64,000 nt of DNA, taken from contig NZ_JADEVT010000002.1 in assembly GCF_030466625.1 (NCBI RefSeq), forward strand, positions 401,344 through 465,343, written 5' to 3'. Below are positions 18,300 to 30,162 of this stretch, piece by piece. Below the pieces are notes generated by a model, which saw only the letters and a program-made list of their open reading frames with translations, was not told the DNA's origin and made no database searches. Origin of the DNA: Nocardioides sp. ChNu-153 (GTDB lineage: Bacteria > Actinomycetota > Actinomycetes > Propionibacteriales > Nocardioidaceae). A program made the translations under genes and the position numbers. Every line of letters begins with the position of its first letter. Position 1 is the first letter of the stretch.

Positions 18300-19012
18300 G
18301 CGACACCCGCCTGCTGTTCGAGCGCCGCCGCTGGCGCCGCCGGTGGTCGGTGTGGCGGTGGGTGGCGGTGGTCGGCAGCGTGCTGGCCGCCGCCGCGGCG
18401 CTCGTGTGGCTCGTGTTCTTCTCCTCGGTGCTGGCCGTGGCCGCGGTCGAGGTCGACGGCACCCGCGTGCTGACGGCGGACGAGGTGCGGGCCGCCGCGG
18501 ACGTGCCCGAGGGACGCCCGTTGGCGCGCGTCGACCTCGACGCCATCAGCCGGCGCGTGGACGCGCTGGCGGCCGTGTCCCAGGTCGAGGTCACCCGCGC
18601 GTGGCCGGACGGGGTGCACATCGCGGTGACCGAGCGCGAGGTCGTCGCGGTCGTCGAGCGCGGCGCCAGCCTGCGCGGCGTGGACGCCGACGGCGTCGCG
18701 TTCCGCACGTACGACGAGGTGCCGCCCGACGTGCCCGTGGTCCAGCTCGACGCCGCCGCGGGGGACGAGGCCGTGCGCGAGGTGGCCCGCGTCGTCGGGG
18801 CCATGCCCGCGCAGACGGCGGCGCAGGTCGCGACCATCACGGCTGCGACCGTCGACGAGATCACGCTCGAGCTGCGCGACGGCGCCGTGGTCGTGTGGGG
18901 GAGCGCGGAGGAGTCCGCGGCCAAGGGCGAGGTGCTCGACGTGCTGCTGGCCCAGGGGCTCGACGTCGAGGAGTACGACGTCAGCGTGCCCAGCCGCCCG
19001 ACCACCCGCTGA
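18296..19012 (+). CDS. ftsQ: Divisome protein FtsQ
   Basis: FtsQ is a bitopic membrane protein that links early and late division proteins. The 238-residue protein has a basic cytoplasmic segment with RRRWRRRWSVWRW, one membrane helix (about 22-45), a POTRA-like domain beginning VEVDGTRVLTADEVRAA, and an FtsQ domain with VTRAWPDGVHIAVTER. The GTG overlaps the murC stop. It is a typical length for actinobacteria. Confidence 0.93.
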   Translation: MSDTRLLFERRRWRRRWSVWRWVAVVGSVLAAAAALVWLVFFSSVLAVAAVEVDGTRVLTADEVRAAADVPEGRPLARVDLDAISRRVDALAAVSQVEVTRAWPDGVHIAVTEREVVAVVERGASLRGVDADGVAFRTYDEVPPDVPVVQLDAAAGDEAVREVARVVGAMPAQTAAQVATITAATVDEITLELRDGAVVVWGSAEESAAKGEVLDVLLAQGLDVEEYDVSVPSRPTTR

Positions 19013-19102
19013 GGCGGGCGCGCCGCACGACACGCGCGACACGCGCGGCGTGCCTCCCGGATCCGGACGAGTGCCGACCCTACTGTCGTCAGCACGACGA
19101 GG

Positions 19103-19133
19103 TTGACATAACTATAACCCTCTACCTGAGGGT
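19103..19133 (+). promoter_or_regulatory. ftsZ upstream regulatory region
   Basis: In the 180-base gap before ftsZ lies an AT-rich island unlike its surroundings. It contains TTGACA (19103-19108), then TATAAC (19113-19118) and an inverted repeat ACCCTC-TACCT-GAGGGT (19117-19133). The TTGACA and TATAAC are too close to be one promoter, and no TANNNT box sits 16-18 bases from TTGACA. A promoter plus an operator or RNA hairpin is likely, but the exact start site cannot be assigned. Confidence 0.55.
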
Positions 19134-19192
19134 GACAGTTGAGACCTCGAGCAGGAACCGTCCACCAACCGAACGTGAGAGGCGAGGCCGCC

Positions 19193-20464
19193 GTGGCAGC
19201 AGCGCAGAACTACCTGGCCGTGATCAAGGTCGTCGGCATCGGCGGCGGCGGCGTCAACGCCGTCAACCGGATGATCGAGGTCGGGCTCAAGGGCGTCGAG
19301 TTCATCGCCATCAACACCGACGCGCAGGCGCTCCTCATGAGCGACGCGGACGTGAAGCTCGACATCGGCCGCGAGCTGACGCGTGGCCTGGGTGCCGGCG
19401 CGAACCCCGACGTGGGGGCCCGGGCCGCGGAGGACCACTCGGACGAGATCGAGGAGGTCATCAAGGGCGCCGACATGGTGTTCGTGACCGCCGGCGAGGG
19501 CGGCGGCACGGGCACGGGCGGCGCGCCCGTCGTGGCCCGCATCGCCCGCTCGCTCGGTGCGCTGACCATCGGTGTCGTCACCCGTCCCTTCATGTTCGAG
19601 GGCCGCCGTCGCGCGGGCTCGGCGGAGGAGGGCATCGCGGCGCTCCGCGAGGAGGTCGACACCCTCATCGTGATCCCCAACGACCGGCTGCTGTCGATCA
19701 GCGACCGCAACGTGTCGGTGCTCGACGCGTTCAAGCAGGCCGACCAGGTGCTGCTCCAGGGCGTCTCGGGCATCACGGACCTCATCACCACCCCGGGCCT
19801 CATCAACCTCGACTTCGCGGACGTGAAGTCCGTGATGGCCAACGCCGGCTCCGCGCTCATGGGCATCGGTTCCGCCCGGGGCGACGACCGCTCGGTCGCC
19901 GCCGCCGAGATGGCCGTCTCGTCCCCGCTGCTCGAGGCCTCCATCGACGGCGCCCACGGTGTGCTGCTCTCGATCTCCGGCGGCTCCGACCTCGGTCTGT
20001 TCGAGATCAACGAGGCCGCGGCGCTCGTGGCCGACGCGGTCCACCCCGAGGCCAACATCATCTTCGGTGCGACCATCGACGACGCGCTCGGCGACGAGGT
20101 CCGCGTGACCGTCATCGCCGCCGGGTTCGACGGCGGCGTGCCGAAGAAGCGCGAGGAGGGCGCGGCGCTCGGCCGTGGCCGCGACCAGGCCGCTCCGGCG
20201 CAGCAGGCCGCGGCGCAGCAGGCGGCCCCCGTCCAGCGGGCGCCGCACCAGCAGCCCGCCCAGCAGCCGCACCAGCAGCCCGCCCAGCAGCCCGCCCAGC
20301 CGCGGCAGCCGGCGTACGCCCAGGAGCCCCAGCGCGACCAGCGTCCGCTCCCGCCCCAGCCGAACGAGCGTCCGTCGGTGCCGGTCGGTGCCCCCCGCCC
20401 GGCCCAGCCGGCGCCCCAGGTCGACTTCGACGACGACCTGGACGTGCCCGACTTCCTGAAGTGA
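19193..20464 (+). CDS. ftsZ: Cell division GTPase FtsZ
   Basis: FtsZ is the tubulin homologue that forms the Z-ring. The GTP signature GGGTGTG is at about 103-109, with further motifs [11 protein letters not shown] and NTDAQAL. After the globular domain (to about 320) comes an unusually Gln/Pro-rich linker, then the conserved C-terminal peptide DLDVPDFLK that binds SepF and other partners. The GTG at 19193 gives the usual [13 protein letters not shown]-terminus and has a GCGAGG sequence upstream. An in-frame start at 19139 would add 18 atypical residues. Confidence 0.97.
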   Translation: MAAAQNYLAVIKVVGIGGGGVNAVNRMIEVGLKGVEFIAINTDAQALLMSDADVKLDIGRELTRGLGAGANPDVGARAAEDHSDEIEEVIKGADMVFVTAGEGGGTGTGGAPVVARIARSLGALTIGVVTRPFMFEGRRRAGSAEEGIAALREEVDTLIVIPNDRLLSISDRNVSVLDAFKQADQVLLQGVSGITDLITTPGLINLDFADVKSVMANAGSALMGIGSARGDDRSVAAAEMAVSSPLLEASIDGAHGVLLSISGGSDLGLFEINEAAALVADAVHPEANIIFGATIDDALGDEVRVTVIAAGFDGGVPKKREEGAALGRGRDQAAPAQQAAAQQAAPVQRAPHQQPAQQPHQQPAQQPAQPRQPAYAQEPQRDQRPLPPQPNERPSVPVGAPRPAQPAPQVDFDDDLDVPDFLK

Positions 20465-20482
20465 GCGGAGCGTCCGCAGCCG

Positions 20483-21202
20483 GTGTTCGTCTTCCGTGAG
20501 CGCGTCGGGCGGGTCGAGGTGGCCTTCACCTCGGCCCGCCACGACGCGCGCCCGCTCAACCTCGCGCTGCCGGGCACCCCGCCCGCGGCGGCGGTGAGCG
20601 ACGTGCGGGCCGACCTCGAGGCGGTGCGCACCGAGCTCGGCGCCCGCTCCGTCCGGGGCATGCGGCAGGTCCACGGCGCGACCGTGGCGGTCGCTGCCGG
20701 GGCGCTCGACGCGGCCGGCGAGCCTCCCGAGGCCGACGGCATCGTGACCACGGAGCCGGGCGTCGCCCTGCTCGTGCGGGTCGCCGACTGCGTCCCGGTG
20801 CTGCTGGCCGATCCGGCCGGCGGTGCCGTCGCCGCGGCGCACGCCGGGCGCGAGGGCGTGCGCGCCGGGGTCGTGACCGCGACGGTGGCCGCCCTGCGGG
20901 CCGCCGGGGCGGACGAGGTCCGGGCCTGGGTGGGTCCGCACGTGTGCGGGCGGTGCTACGAGGTCCCCGCCGCGCTGCGCGACGAGGTCGCCCGGGCGGT
21001 CCCGGCCGCGGCGGCGACGACGTCGTGGGGCACGCCGGCGCTCGACCTCGGGGCAGCGGTACGGGCGCAGCTCACCGCCGCGGGCGTCGACGAGGTCACC
21101 GAGCTCGGCGCGTGCACGATGGAGGACGCCGAGCTGTGGTCCCACCGGCGCGACGGTGCGGCGGCGGGCCGCCTCGCCGGCCTCGTGCAGGTGGTCGCGT
21201 GA
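20483..21202 (+). CDS. pgeF: YfiH/YlmD-family (laccase-fold) purine nucleoside phosphorylase-like protein
   Basis: This 239-residue member of the DUF152/laccase-domain family has the metal-binding set His64 (RQVHG), Cys103 (ADCVPVLL) and His120 (AAAHAGREG). Characterised members act on purine nucleosides (adenosine/inosine phosphorolysis or deamination); one is reported to edit a peptidoglycan precursor error. Its position directly after ftsZ and before yggS is the standard order in actinobacteria. The GTG start lies 18 bases after ftsZ. Confidence 0.88.
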   Translation: MFVFRERVGRVEVAFTSARHDARPLNLALPGTPPAAAVSDVRADLEAVRTELGARSVRGMRQVHGATVAVAAGALDAAGEPPEADGIVTTEPGVALLVRVADCVPVLLADPAGGAVAAAHAGREGVRAGVVTATVAALRAAGADEVRAWVGPHVCGRCYEVPAALRDEVARAVPAAAATTSWGTPALDLGAAVRAQLTAAGVDEVTELGACTMEDAELWSHRRDGAAAGRLAGLVQVVA

Positions 21203-21909
21203 GTGCGGAGGGCCGGGAGGCCGAGCTCGCCGCCGCTCTGGCGGCGGTGCGCGCGCGGGTCGTCGCGGCCACCCGCGCGGCCGGCCGCGACGACGAGGTG
21301 GAGCTCGTCGTCGTCACCAAGTTCTTCCCCGCCTCCGACGTGCGGCTGCTCGCCGGGCTCGGGGTGGGCGCCGTCGGCGAGAACCGCCACCAGGAGGCGG
21401 CGGCGAAGGCGGCCGAGACCGCGGACCTGGGGCTGCGCTGGCACTTCATCGGCGGCCTGCAGAGCAACAAGGCGGCGGCGGTGGCGGCGTACGCCGACGT
21501 CGTCGAGTCCCTCGACCGTCCCAAGCTGCTCGCCCCGCTCGCGCGCGGGCGGGCCGAGCGGGACGTCGCCGGTCCCCTCGACTGCCTCGTGCAGGTGAGC
21601 CTCGACCCGCCCGGCGCCGAGCACCGCGCGGGCTGCCCGCCGGAGCAGGTGGCGGAGCTGTGCGACGCCGTCGCCGGCACCGACGGGCTGCGCCTGGCGG
21701 GTCTCATGGCGGTGGCGCCGCTGGGCGAGGACCCGGCGGCGGCGTTCGCCCGGCTCGCCGACCAGGCGGCCCGCGTCCGGGCCGAGCACCCCGGCGCGAC
21801 GGTGCTCTCGGCCGGCATGAGCGGCGACCTCGAGGAGGCCGTCGCGGCGGGGGCGACACACGTGCGTGTCGGTAGCGCGGTCCTCGGAGCGAGGCCCCGT
21901 GTCCAGTAG
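21199..21909 (+). CDS. YggS/PROSC-family pyridoxal phosphate homeostasis protein
   Basis: This is a single-domain alanine-racemase-fold protein of 236 residues that binds pyridoxal phosphate but is not known to be catalytic. The expected Schiff-base lysine is Lys41 in VVVTKFFPASD. GENRHQEAAAK, WHFIGGLQSNK and LSAGMSGDLEEAVAAGATHVRVG are all family motifs. The GTG overlaps the pgeF stop. The gene is called yggS, ylmE or yggS-like in different organisms. Confidence 0.92.
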   Translation: MSAEGREAELAAALAAVRARVVAATRAAGRDDEVELVVVTKFFPASDVRLLAGLGVGAVGENRHQEAAAKAAETADLGLRWHFIGGLQSNKAAAVAAYADVVESLDRPKLLAPLARGRAERDVAGPLDCLVQVSLDPPGAEHRAGCPPEQVAELCDAVAGTDGLRLAGLMAVAPLGEDPAAAFARLADQAARVRAEHPGATVLSAGMSGDLEEAVAAGATHVRVGSAVLGARPRVQ

Positions 21910-21966
21910 TGTCCGATCCAACCGAGCGCGCCCCCGTGGTGTGCCACAACTCCTGAGGAAGTCAGC

Positions 21967-22521
21967 ATGAGCGGCGCGATGCGCAAGATCGGCGAGTACC
22001 TCGGTCTGCTCGAGGACCCGGGGTACGACGAGTACGACGAGGCCGAGGGCCACACCGGCGAGCGGGACGTCCGGGACGAGCGCGACCACCGGGACCAGCG
22101 GGACCACCGTGACCACTCCGACGAGCGCGAGGAGCGCCCCGTGCGTCGGCGTCCGGTGGAGGCCGCCCCGGCCCCCGTCGCCGACCTCGCCGAGCGCCGT
22201 CGCGCCCAGGTGGCGGCCGCGCCCGTCAGCCAGGTCGCCGAGCTGTCGCGGATCATCACGCTGCACCCGCGCACCTACAACGAGGCCCGCACCGTGGGGG
22301 AGAACTTCCGCGACGGCATCCCGGTGATCATGAACCTCTCGGAGATGGACGACAGCGACGCGAAGCGGCTCGTGGACTTCGCCGCCGGCCTGGTCTTCGC
22401 CACGCGTGGCACCATCGAGCGCGTGACGAACAAGGTCTTCCTGCTCTCGCCCCCGAACGTGACGGTCGCCGCCGAGGACAAGGCGCGCATCGTCAGCGGC
22501 GGCTTCTTCAACCAGAGCTGA
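21967..22521 (+). CDS. sepF: Cell division protein SepF
   Basis: SepF anchors FtsZ to the membrane and aligns protofilaments. The protein begins with a probable amphipathic membrane-binding helix ([14 protein letters not shown]). A highly charged linker follows at about 30-65, with repeated RD/HRD/QRD triplets. The SepF core (about 92-184) includes [22 protein letters not shown] and FLLSPPNV. The ATG follows a GAGGAAG ribosome-binding sequence. A TAGTGT at 21907-21912, overlapping the yggS stop, may be a -10 box. The linker repeat is unusual. Confidence 0.95.
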   Translation: MSGAMRKIGEYLGLLEDPGYDEYDEAEGHTGERDVRDERDHRDQRDHRDHSDEREERPVRRRPVEAAPAPVADLAERRRAQVAAAPVSQVAELSRIITLHPRTYNEARTVGENFRDGIPVIMNLSEMDDSDAKRLVDFAAGLVFATRGTIERVTNKVFLLSPPNVTVAAEDKARIVSGGFFNQS

Positions 22522-22530
22522 CGCGGGGCG

Positions 22531-22833
22531 TTGACCGCGAACGTCATCGGGCAGGTCGTCGAGCTCGTCCTGTTCGTCTTCATCAGCATGCTGTGGATCC
22601 GCTTCGTGGTCGACTGGGTGCAGGTCTTCGCCCGGTCGTGGGAGCCCAAGGGCGTCGTGCTCGTGGTCCTCGAGGTCGTCTACTCCGTGACGGACCCCCC
22701 GATCAAGGCGCTGCGCAAGGTCATCCCGCCGCTGCGCCTGGGCGGGGTGGCGCTCGACCTCAGCTTCCTGATCGTCCTGGTCGCCAGCATGCTGCTGCTC
22801 CAGGTGAACCGTGCGACGCTGCTGAGCGCCTGA
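22531..22833 (+). CDS. YggT-family membrane protein
   Basis: This 100-residue protein has two hydrophobic segments (about 7-27 and 76-94), with the family region DWVQVFARSWEPKG and YSVTDPPIKALRKVIPP between them. YggT proteins sit next to sepF in many Gram-positive bacteria; their biochemical role is not firmly known. The only plausible start is TTG at 22531, nine bases after the sepF stop, suggesting weak initiation or coupling. Confidence 0.87.
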   Translation: MTANVIGQVVELVLFVFISMLWIRFVVDWVQVFARSWEPKGVVLVVLEVVYSVTDPPIKALRKVIPPLRLGGVALDLSFLIVLVASMLLLQVNRATLLSA

Positions 22834-22875
22834 CCCTCCCCGGCGGTCGAGTGACCCGTGGGGGAGTTGAGGCGC

Positions 22876-22881
22876 TAGTGT
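22876..22881 (+). promoter_or_regulatory. Probable -10 box for divIVA
   Basis: TAGTGT lies about 50 bases before the divIVA start, in a 95-base gap. A weak GTGACC (22851-22856) lies 19 bases further upstream as a possible -35. This is suggestive only. Confidence 0.4.
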
Positions 22882-22928
22882 TGCGCCGAGACGTGTATTG
22901 CAAGCCGACGAGATGAATGGGTGTGGTC

Positions 22929-23696
22929 ATGCCACTGACGCCTGAGGACGTGAGCAACAAGCGCTTCACTCCTGTCCGGCTCCGCGAGGGCTACGACATG
23001 GGTGAGGTCGACCAGTTCCTCGACGAGGTCGAGGCCGAGCTGGCCCGTCTCACCAAGGAGAACGAGGACCTGCGCGCCAAGCTCAGCGCCGCGCAGTCGG
23101 GTGCTCCCGCTCCCGCGCCGGTGTTCGAGAAGGCGCCCGAGCCGACGCCGGCCCCCGCGCCGGTCCCGGCCCCCACGCCGGCCCCCGCCCCGGCGCCCGC
23201 GCCCGTGGTGGCGGCTGCCGCCCCCTCCGCCGGCGTCGAGACGATCCGCGTCGAGACGGTCCCGCAGGCCTCCAACGCCGCGGCCCGCCTCCTCGAGATC
23301 GCGACGCGCAACGCCGACGAGCTGGTCGACGAGGCCAAGGACGAGGCCGACCGCATCATCGGTGAGGCCCGCACCAAGGCCGAGCGCCTCGAGGGCGAGG
23401 CCAAGACGAAGGCCGACCGCATGGAGGCCGACGCCCGCACCCGCTCGCAGATGCTCGACACCGAGACCGCCGAGCGTCGCCAGCAGATGTTCGGCGACCT
23501 GGAGCGCGAGCGCGACAAGCTCAACGGCGAGGTGGAGCGCCTGCGCTCCTTCGAGCGGGAGTACCGCTCGCGCCTGAAGACCTACTTCTCGCAGCAGCTC
23601 GAGGCCCTCGGGGGCGGCGGCGACGCCGCGCCCGTGAGCGACAGCTCGGCCGCCCCGAAGCGGCTGCGCTCGATCCTCGGCGACGACGAGGCCTGA
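22929..23696 (+). CDS. divIVA: Polar growth scaffold DivIVA/Wag31
   Basis: DivIVA (Wag31) binds negatively curved membrane and directs polar wall growth in actinobacteria. The N-terminal lipid-binding domain (MPLTPEDVSNKRFT to about residue 55) is followed by a Pro/Ala-rich linker (about 55-95). A long coiled coil (about 105-220) and a C-terminus RLRSILGDDEA complete the 255 residues. ATG at 22929 is chosen because homologues begin MPLTP. An ATG at 22917 would add four residues. Confidence 0.93.
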   Translation: MPLTPEDVSNKRFTPVRLREGYDMGEVDQFLDEVEAELARLTKENEDLRAKLSAAQSGAPAPAPVFEKAPEPTPAPAPVPAPTPAPAPAPAPVVAAAAPSAGVETIRVETVPQASNAAARLLEIATRNADELVDEAKDEADRIIGEARTKAERLEGEAKTKADRMEADARTRSQMLDTETAERRQQMFGDLERERDKLNGEVERLRSFEREYRSRLKTYFSQQLEALGGGGDAAPVSDSSAAPKRLRSILGDDEA

Positions 23697-23721
23697 GCGC
23701 TCACCACCTCGACGGCACGCG

Positions 23722-23753
23722 CGGCCGGCCACCCCTCCCGGGGTGGCCGGCCG
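23722..23753 (+). terminator. Strong hairpin terminator after divIVA
   Basis: A perfect 14-bp stem pairs 23722-23735 with 23740-23753 around the loop TCCC. There is no T-run, only TTCGG, as is common in high-GC genomes. It closes the division cluster 25 bases after the divIVA stop. Confidence 0.8.
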
Positions 23754-23771
23754 TTCGGCGTCCCGGGACGG

Positions 23772-23800
23772 TTGAGCGGTGCGGGGCAGGCGGCTAGGGT
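23772..23800 (+). promoter_or_regulatory. Promoter of the dksA/traR-like gene
   Basis: TTGAGC (23772-23777), a 17-base spacer and TAGGGT (23795-23800) form the best-spaced two-box promoter in the window. Transcription would start near 23807, leaving a 5' leader of about 46 bases that includes GGAGGAG. Confidence 0.68.
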
Positions 23801-23852
23801 CCTCGCACGCCGACGGCACGTCGCCTCGGACACCGACTCGGAGGAGCACGTG

Positions 23853-24293
23853 GTGAACGAGGAGACGACGACCGACACCGGCCTGCGGGAGATCGACCCC
23901 GCCGCCCTCCCGGTCGCCGAGGGCGACGAGCCCTGGACGCGGGCGGAGGTCGACGAGGTGGTCGCCGAGCTGCAGGAGCACGCGGCGACCCTGCGCGCCC
24001 GCATCGAGGCGCAGGAGGCCGAGCTCGCCGGGCTGTTCGCCGACGCGGGCGACGGCGCCGGCCCCGACGCGGCCGACCTCGGCGCCTCGACCTTCGAGCG
24101 CGACCACGAGCTCAGCCTCGTGAGCACGGAGCGCACCGCGCTGGAGCAGGTCGAGCGGGCCCTCGCACGCATCGGGGAGGGCCGCCTCGGGGTGTGCGCC
24201 TCGTGCGGCGGACCGATCGGCAAGATGCGGGTGATGGCTTTCCCGCGTGCCACACTGTGCGTGTCATGCAAGCAGCGCGAGGAGCGTCGCTGA
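23853..24293 (+). CDS. DksA/TraR-family C4 zinc-finger protein
   Basis: The 146-residue protein has a helical coiled-coil middle (about 28-110) and a C-terminal C4 zinc finger (Cys115, Cys118, Cys136, Cys139), as in DksA/TraR regulators of RNA polymerase. Such proteins enter the polymerase secondary channel; in actinobacteria the precise function is unproven. GTG at 23853 is six bases after GGAGGAG; the adjacent GTG at 23850 is possible. The gene overlaps the lspA start by 28 bases. Confidence 0.87.
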   Translation: MNEETTTDTGLREIDPAALPVAEGDEPWTRAEVDEVVAELQEHAATLRARIEAQEAELAGLFADAGDGAGPDAADLGASTFERDHELSLVSTERTALEQVERALARIGEGRLGVCASCGGPIGKMRVMAFPRATLCVSCKQREERR

Positions 24294-24880
24294 GCCACGG
24301 CTCGGGCGACCCGGACCGTCCCCCGTCCTCCCCGGCGTCTCGTCGGCGTCGCACCTGGACGGCGTTCCTGCTGGTGGCCCTCGCGGCGTACGCCGTCGAC
24401 CTGACGACGAAGGAGCTCGCGCTCCGCCACCTCGCCGACGGCCCCGTCGCGCTGGTCGACGACCTGCTCGTGCTGCGCCTGGTGTTCAACCCCGGCGCCG
24501 CCTTCAGCCTCGGCACCGGGGCGACCCCGGTGCTCACCGTCGTGGCCATCGTCGCGACGATCGCGGTGCTCGTCGCGAGCCGCCGCCTCGGCAGCGCCCT
24601 GTGGGCCGTCGCCCTCGGTCTCCTCCTGGCGGGGGTGACCGGCAACCTCACCGACCGCCTGCTGCGCGACCCCGGGCCGTTCCACGGGCACGTCGTCGAC
24701 ATGATCGCGCTGCCGAGCTGGCCCGTCTTCAACGTGGCCGACATGTGCATCAACGTGGCCGCGGCCCTCATCGTGGTGCAGGCCTTCCGCGGCGTGAGGG
24801 TCGACGGCGGGCGCGTCGATGACGACCGGGCGGACAGCACCCCCGAGGCCGACCAGCCGGCCGGGGAGGACCCGCGGTGA
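24266..24880 (+). CDS. lspA: Lipoprotein signal peptidase
   Basis: LspA cleaves the signal peptide of diacylglyceryl-modified prolipoproteins within the membrane. The 204-residue protein has four membrane segments. The catalytic aspartates are Asp145 (GHVVDMI) and Asp159 (FNVADM), with family motifs [10 protein letters not shown] and GNLTDRL. The ATG at 24266 lies inside the preceding gene and adds about 30 polar residues before the first membrane segment. No better start was found downstream. A charged C-terminal tail follows. Confidence 0.94.
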   Translation: MQAARGASLSHGSGDPDRPPSSPASRRRRTWTAFLLVALAAYAVDLTTKELALRHLADGPVALVDDLLVLRLVFNPGAAFSLGTGATPVLTVVAIVATIAVLVASRRLGSALWAVALGLLLAGVTGNLTDRLLRDPGPFHGHVVDMIALPSWPVFNVADMCINVAAALIVVQAFRGVRVDGGRVDDDRADSTPEADQPAGEDPR

Positions 24881-25809
24881 ACGCCGACCTCCGCGTGGTG
24901 CTCGTCCCCGAGGGGATGGCCGGCGAGCGCGTCGACGCCGCCATGGCCCGCATGTTCGGCGTGAGCCGGTCGCGGGCGGCCGAGCTGATCGCCGAGGGCA
25001 ACGTCGCGCTGGACGGCGGCCCGGTCGCCAAGTCCGACCGCGTCGTGGCGGGTGCGTTGCTGGAGGTGACCATCCCGTCGGTGGTCGACCCGCTCGAGAT
25101 CGTGCCGGAGATCGTCGAGGGCATCGGGATCATCCACGACGACGACGACATCGTGGTGATCGACAAGCCGGTCGGTGTCGCCGTCCACCCCTCGCCGGGG
25201 TGGCGGGGCCCGACCGTGGTCGGTCACCTCGTGGGCGCGGGCTTCCGCATCGCCACGAGCGGGGCCTCCGAGCGCCAGGGCATCGTGCAGCGTCTCGACG
25301 TCGGCACCTCGGGCGTCATGGTGGTCTGCAAGTCGGAGACGGCGTACTCGCGGTTGAAGAACGCCTTCCGCAACCGCGAGGTCGACAAGACCTACCACGC
25401 GCTCGTGCAGGGGCACCCCGACCCGCACACGGGCACGGTCGACGCCCCCATCGGCCGCCACCCGCGCTCGGACTGGAAGTTCGCCGTCATGGCCGACGGG
25501 CGCGCGAGCGTGACCCACTACGAGACGCTCGAGGCCCACCGCTTCGCGAGCCTCCTGCAGGTCCACCTCGAGACCGGCCGCACCCACCAGATCCGCGTCC
25601 ACATGTCGGCCCTCAAGCACCCGTGCGTCGGTGACCTGACGTACGGCGCAGACCCGACGCTGGCGCGCCGCGTCGGGCTGGAGCGCCAGTGGCTGCACGC
25701 CGTGCGGCTCGGCTTCGTGCACCCGGGCTCGGGGGAGTACGTGACGTACGACTCGGGCTACCCCGACGACCTCGCGCACGCGCTCGAGGTCGTGCGCGAC
25801 AGCGACTGA
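24877..25809 (+). CDS. RluD-family pseudouridine synthase
   Basis: The protein has an N-terminal S4 RNA-binding domain (about 15-65) and a RluA/RluD catalytic domain. The catalytic aspartate is Asp141 in QRLDVGTSG, where the common His of HRLD is replaced by Gln. The catalytic Asp itself is kept, as are [10 protein letters not shown] and [10 protein letters not shown], so the enzyme should be active, probably on 23S rRNA. The GTG overlaps the lspA stop, the usual actinobacterial pairing. Confidence 0.92.
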   Translation: MNADLRVVLVPEGMAGERVDAAMARMFGVSRSRAAELIAEGNVALDGGPVAKSDRVVAGALLEVTIPSVVDPLEIVPEIVEGIGIIHDDDDIVVIDKPVGVAVHPSPGWRGPTVVGHLVGAGFRIATSGASERQGIVQRLDVGTSGVMVVCKSETAYSRLKNAFRNREVDKTYHALVQGHPDPHTGTVDAPIGRHPRSDWKFAVMADGRASVTHYETLEAHRFASLLQVHLETGRTHQIRVHMSALKHPCVGDLTYGADPTLARRVGLERQWLHAVRLGFVHPGSGEYVTYDSGYPDDLAHALEVVRDSD

Positions 25810-25918
25810 CCCGGCCTCGACCCGACCCTCCACCCGGCCCGCCACCCGACCCGCCGCGGCGTCCGCGACGCGACGGGTGTCGGTGCCCGACGGCACGATG
25901 AGGGGCGCCGGCGTCGCG

Positions 25919-25924
25919 TAGGCT
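25919..25924 (+). promoter_or_regulatory. Probable -10 box for dnaE1
   Basis: TAGGCT lies 75 bases before the dnaE1 ATG, in a 190-base gap that is otherwise GC-rich and without a gene. No convincing -35 is seen. Confidence 0.45.
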
Positions 25925-25999
25925 GACCTCCTTCCCCGCGCACCGCCCGCACCACCCGTCTGTCCTGCTGCACCGTCCTCGAGGAGCGCGCTGAACTCC

Positions 26000-29573
<3,574 letters not shown>

Positions 29574-29581
<8 letters not shown>

Positions 29582-30107
29582 GCGGGTGCTGCCGACGCCC
29601 CCCTCGCCCGGTGCCGCGGCTGACCCGATGACGACCGTCCGTGACGTCCTGCGGGTGGTGCGGCTGTTCGCGGAGGTGGCGGTGGTCGCCGCGCTCCTGT
29701 GGAGCTGGTGGTGGCGCCCGTCCACCGGGTTCGCCGCGAACGGCGACTTCTTCTGGGACCCCCGCAGCATCGAGGGCTCGATCACGGGCACGGCGTCGTA
29801 CCTGGTCGTCGCCTCCGCCGCCGGCTTCCTGACCGGCGCCGTGGTGGCCGTGCGCCACCTCGCCCGACCGTGGGTCGCGCTCGGGGCGACGGGCCTCGCT
29901 GCGGCCGCGGCGGGGGTGCTGACGGGGTGGATCGGCCACCTGCTCGGCCCGGAGGACCCGGTCGAGGTGGCGGCCCGCAGCGCCGACGGGTCCCGTGTGG
30001 CCATCGACCTGCAGGTGGAGGGGATCGGCGCGTACGCCGCGATGCCCGCGGCCGCGCTCAGCGCCGTCGCACTCGTGCTGCTGCTCTGGCCCCGCCGGGG
30101 CGACTAG
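29574..30107 (+). CDS. Small membrane protein of unknown function
   Basis: This 177-residue protein has about four hydrophobic segments (around 28-47, 78-96, 104-122 and 157-172). A predicted extracytoplasmic stretch (about 48-75) contains WWWRPSTGFAANGDFFWDP. No family is recognised with confidence; it resembles small conserved actinobacterial membrane proteins of the DUF2567 kind in topology. GTG at 29574 overlaps the dnaE1 stop by eight bases; an ATG at 29628 is an alternative start. Coupling to dnaE1 may be coincidental. Confidence 0.75.
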
Positions 30108-30110
30108 TCT
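30105..30110 (+). promoter_or_regulatory. Probable -10 box for the DUF3352 gene
   Basis: TAGTCT overlaps the stop of the preceding gene and lies 52 bases before the GTG at 30163. A GAGGGG ribosome-binding sequence is present between them. No -35 is evident. Confidence 0.45.
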
Positions 30111-30162
30111 CCTGGCCGGGCGGCGAGGGTGCCGCCGCACCACGAGACGAGGGGACGCGGAC

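Noticed and set aside
19103..19118. A canonical promoter made of TTGACA and TATAAC before ftsZ
   Set aside because: Only four bases separate the two boxes, so they cannot be used together by one polymerase; they are reported as a regulatory region without an assigned start site.
25810..25999. A small gene between the RluD-type gene and dnaE1
   Set aside because: Open frames there are short, Pro/Arg-rich and without a plausible start; only a TAGGCT box is convincing.
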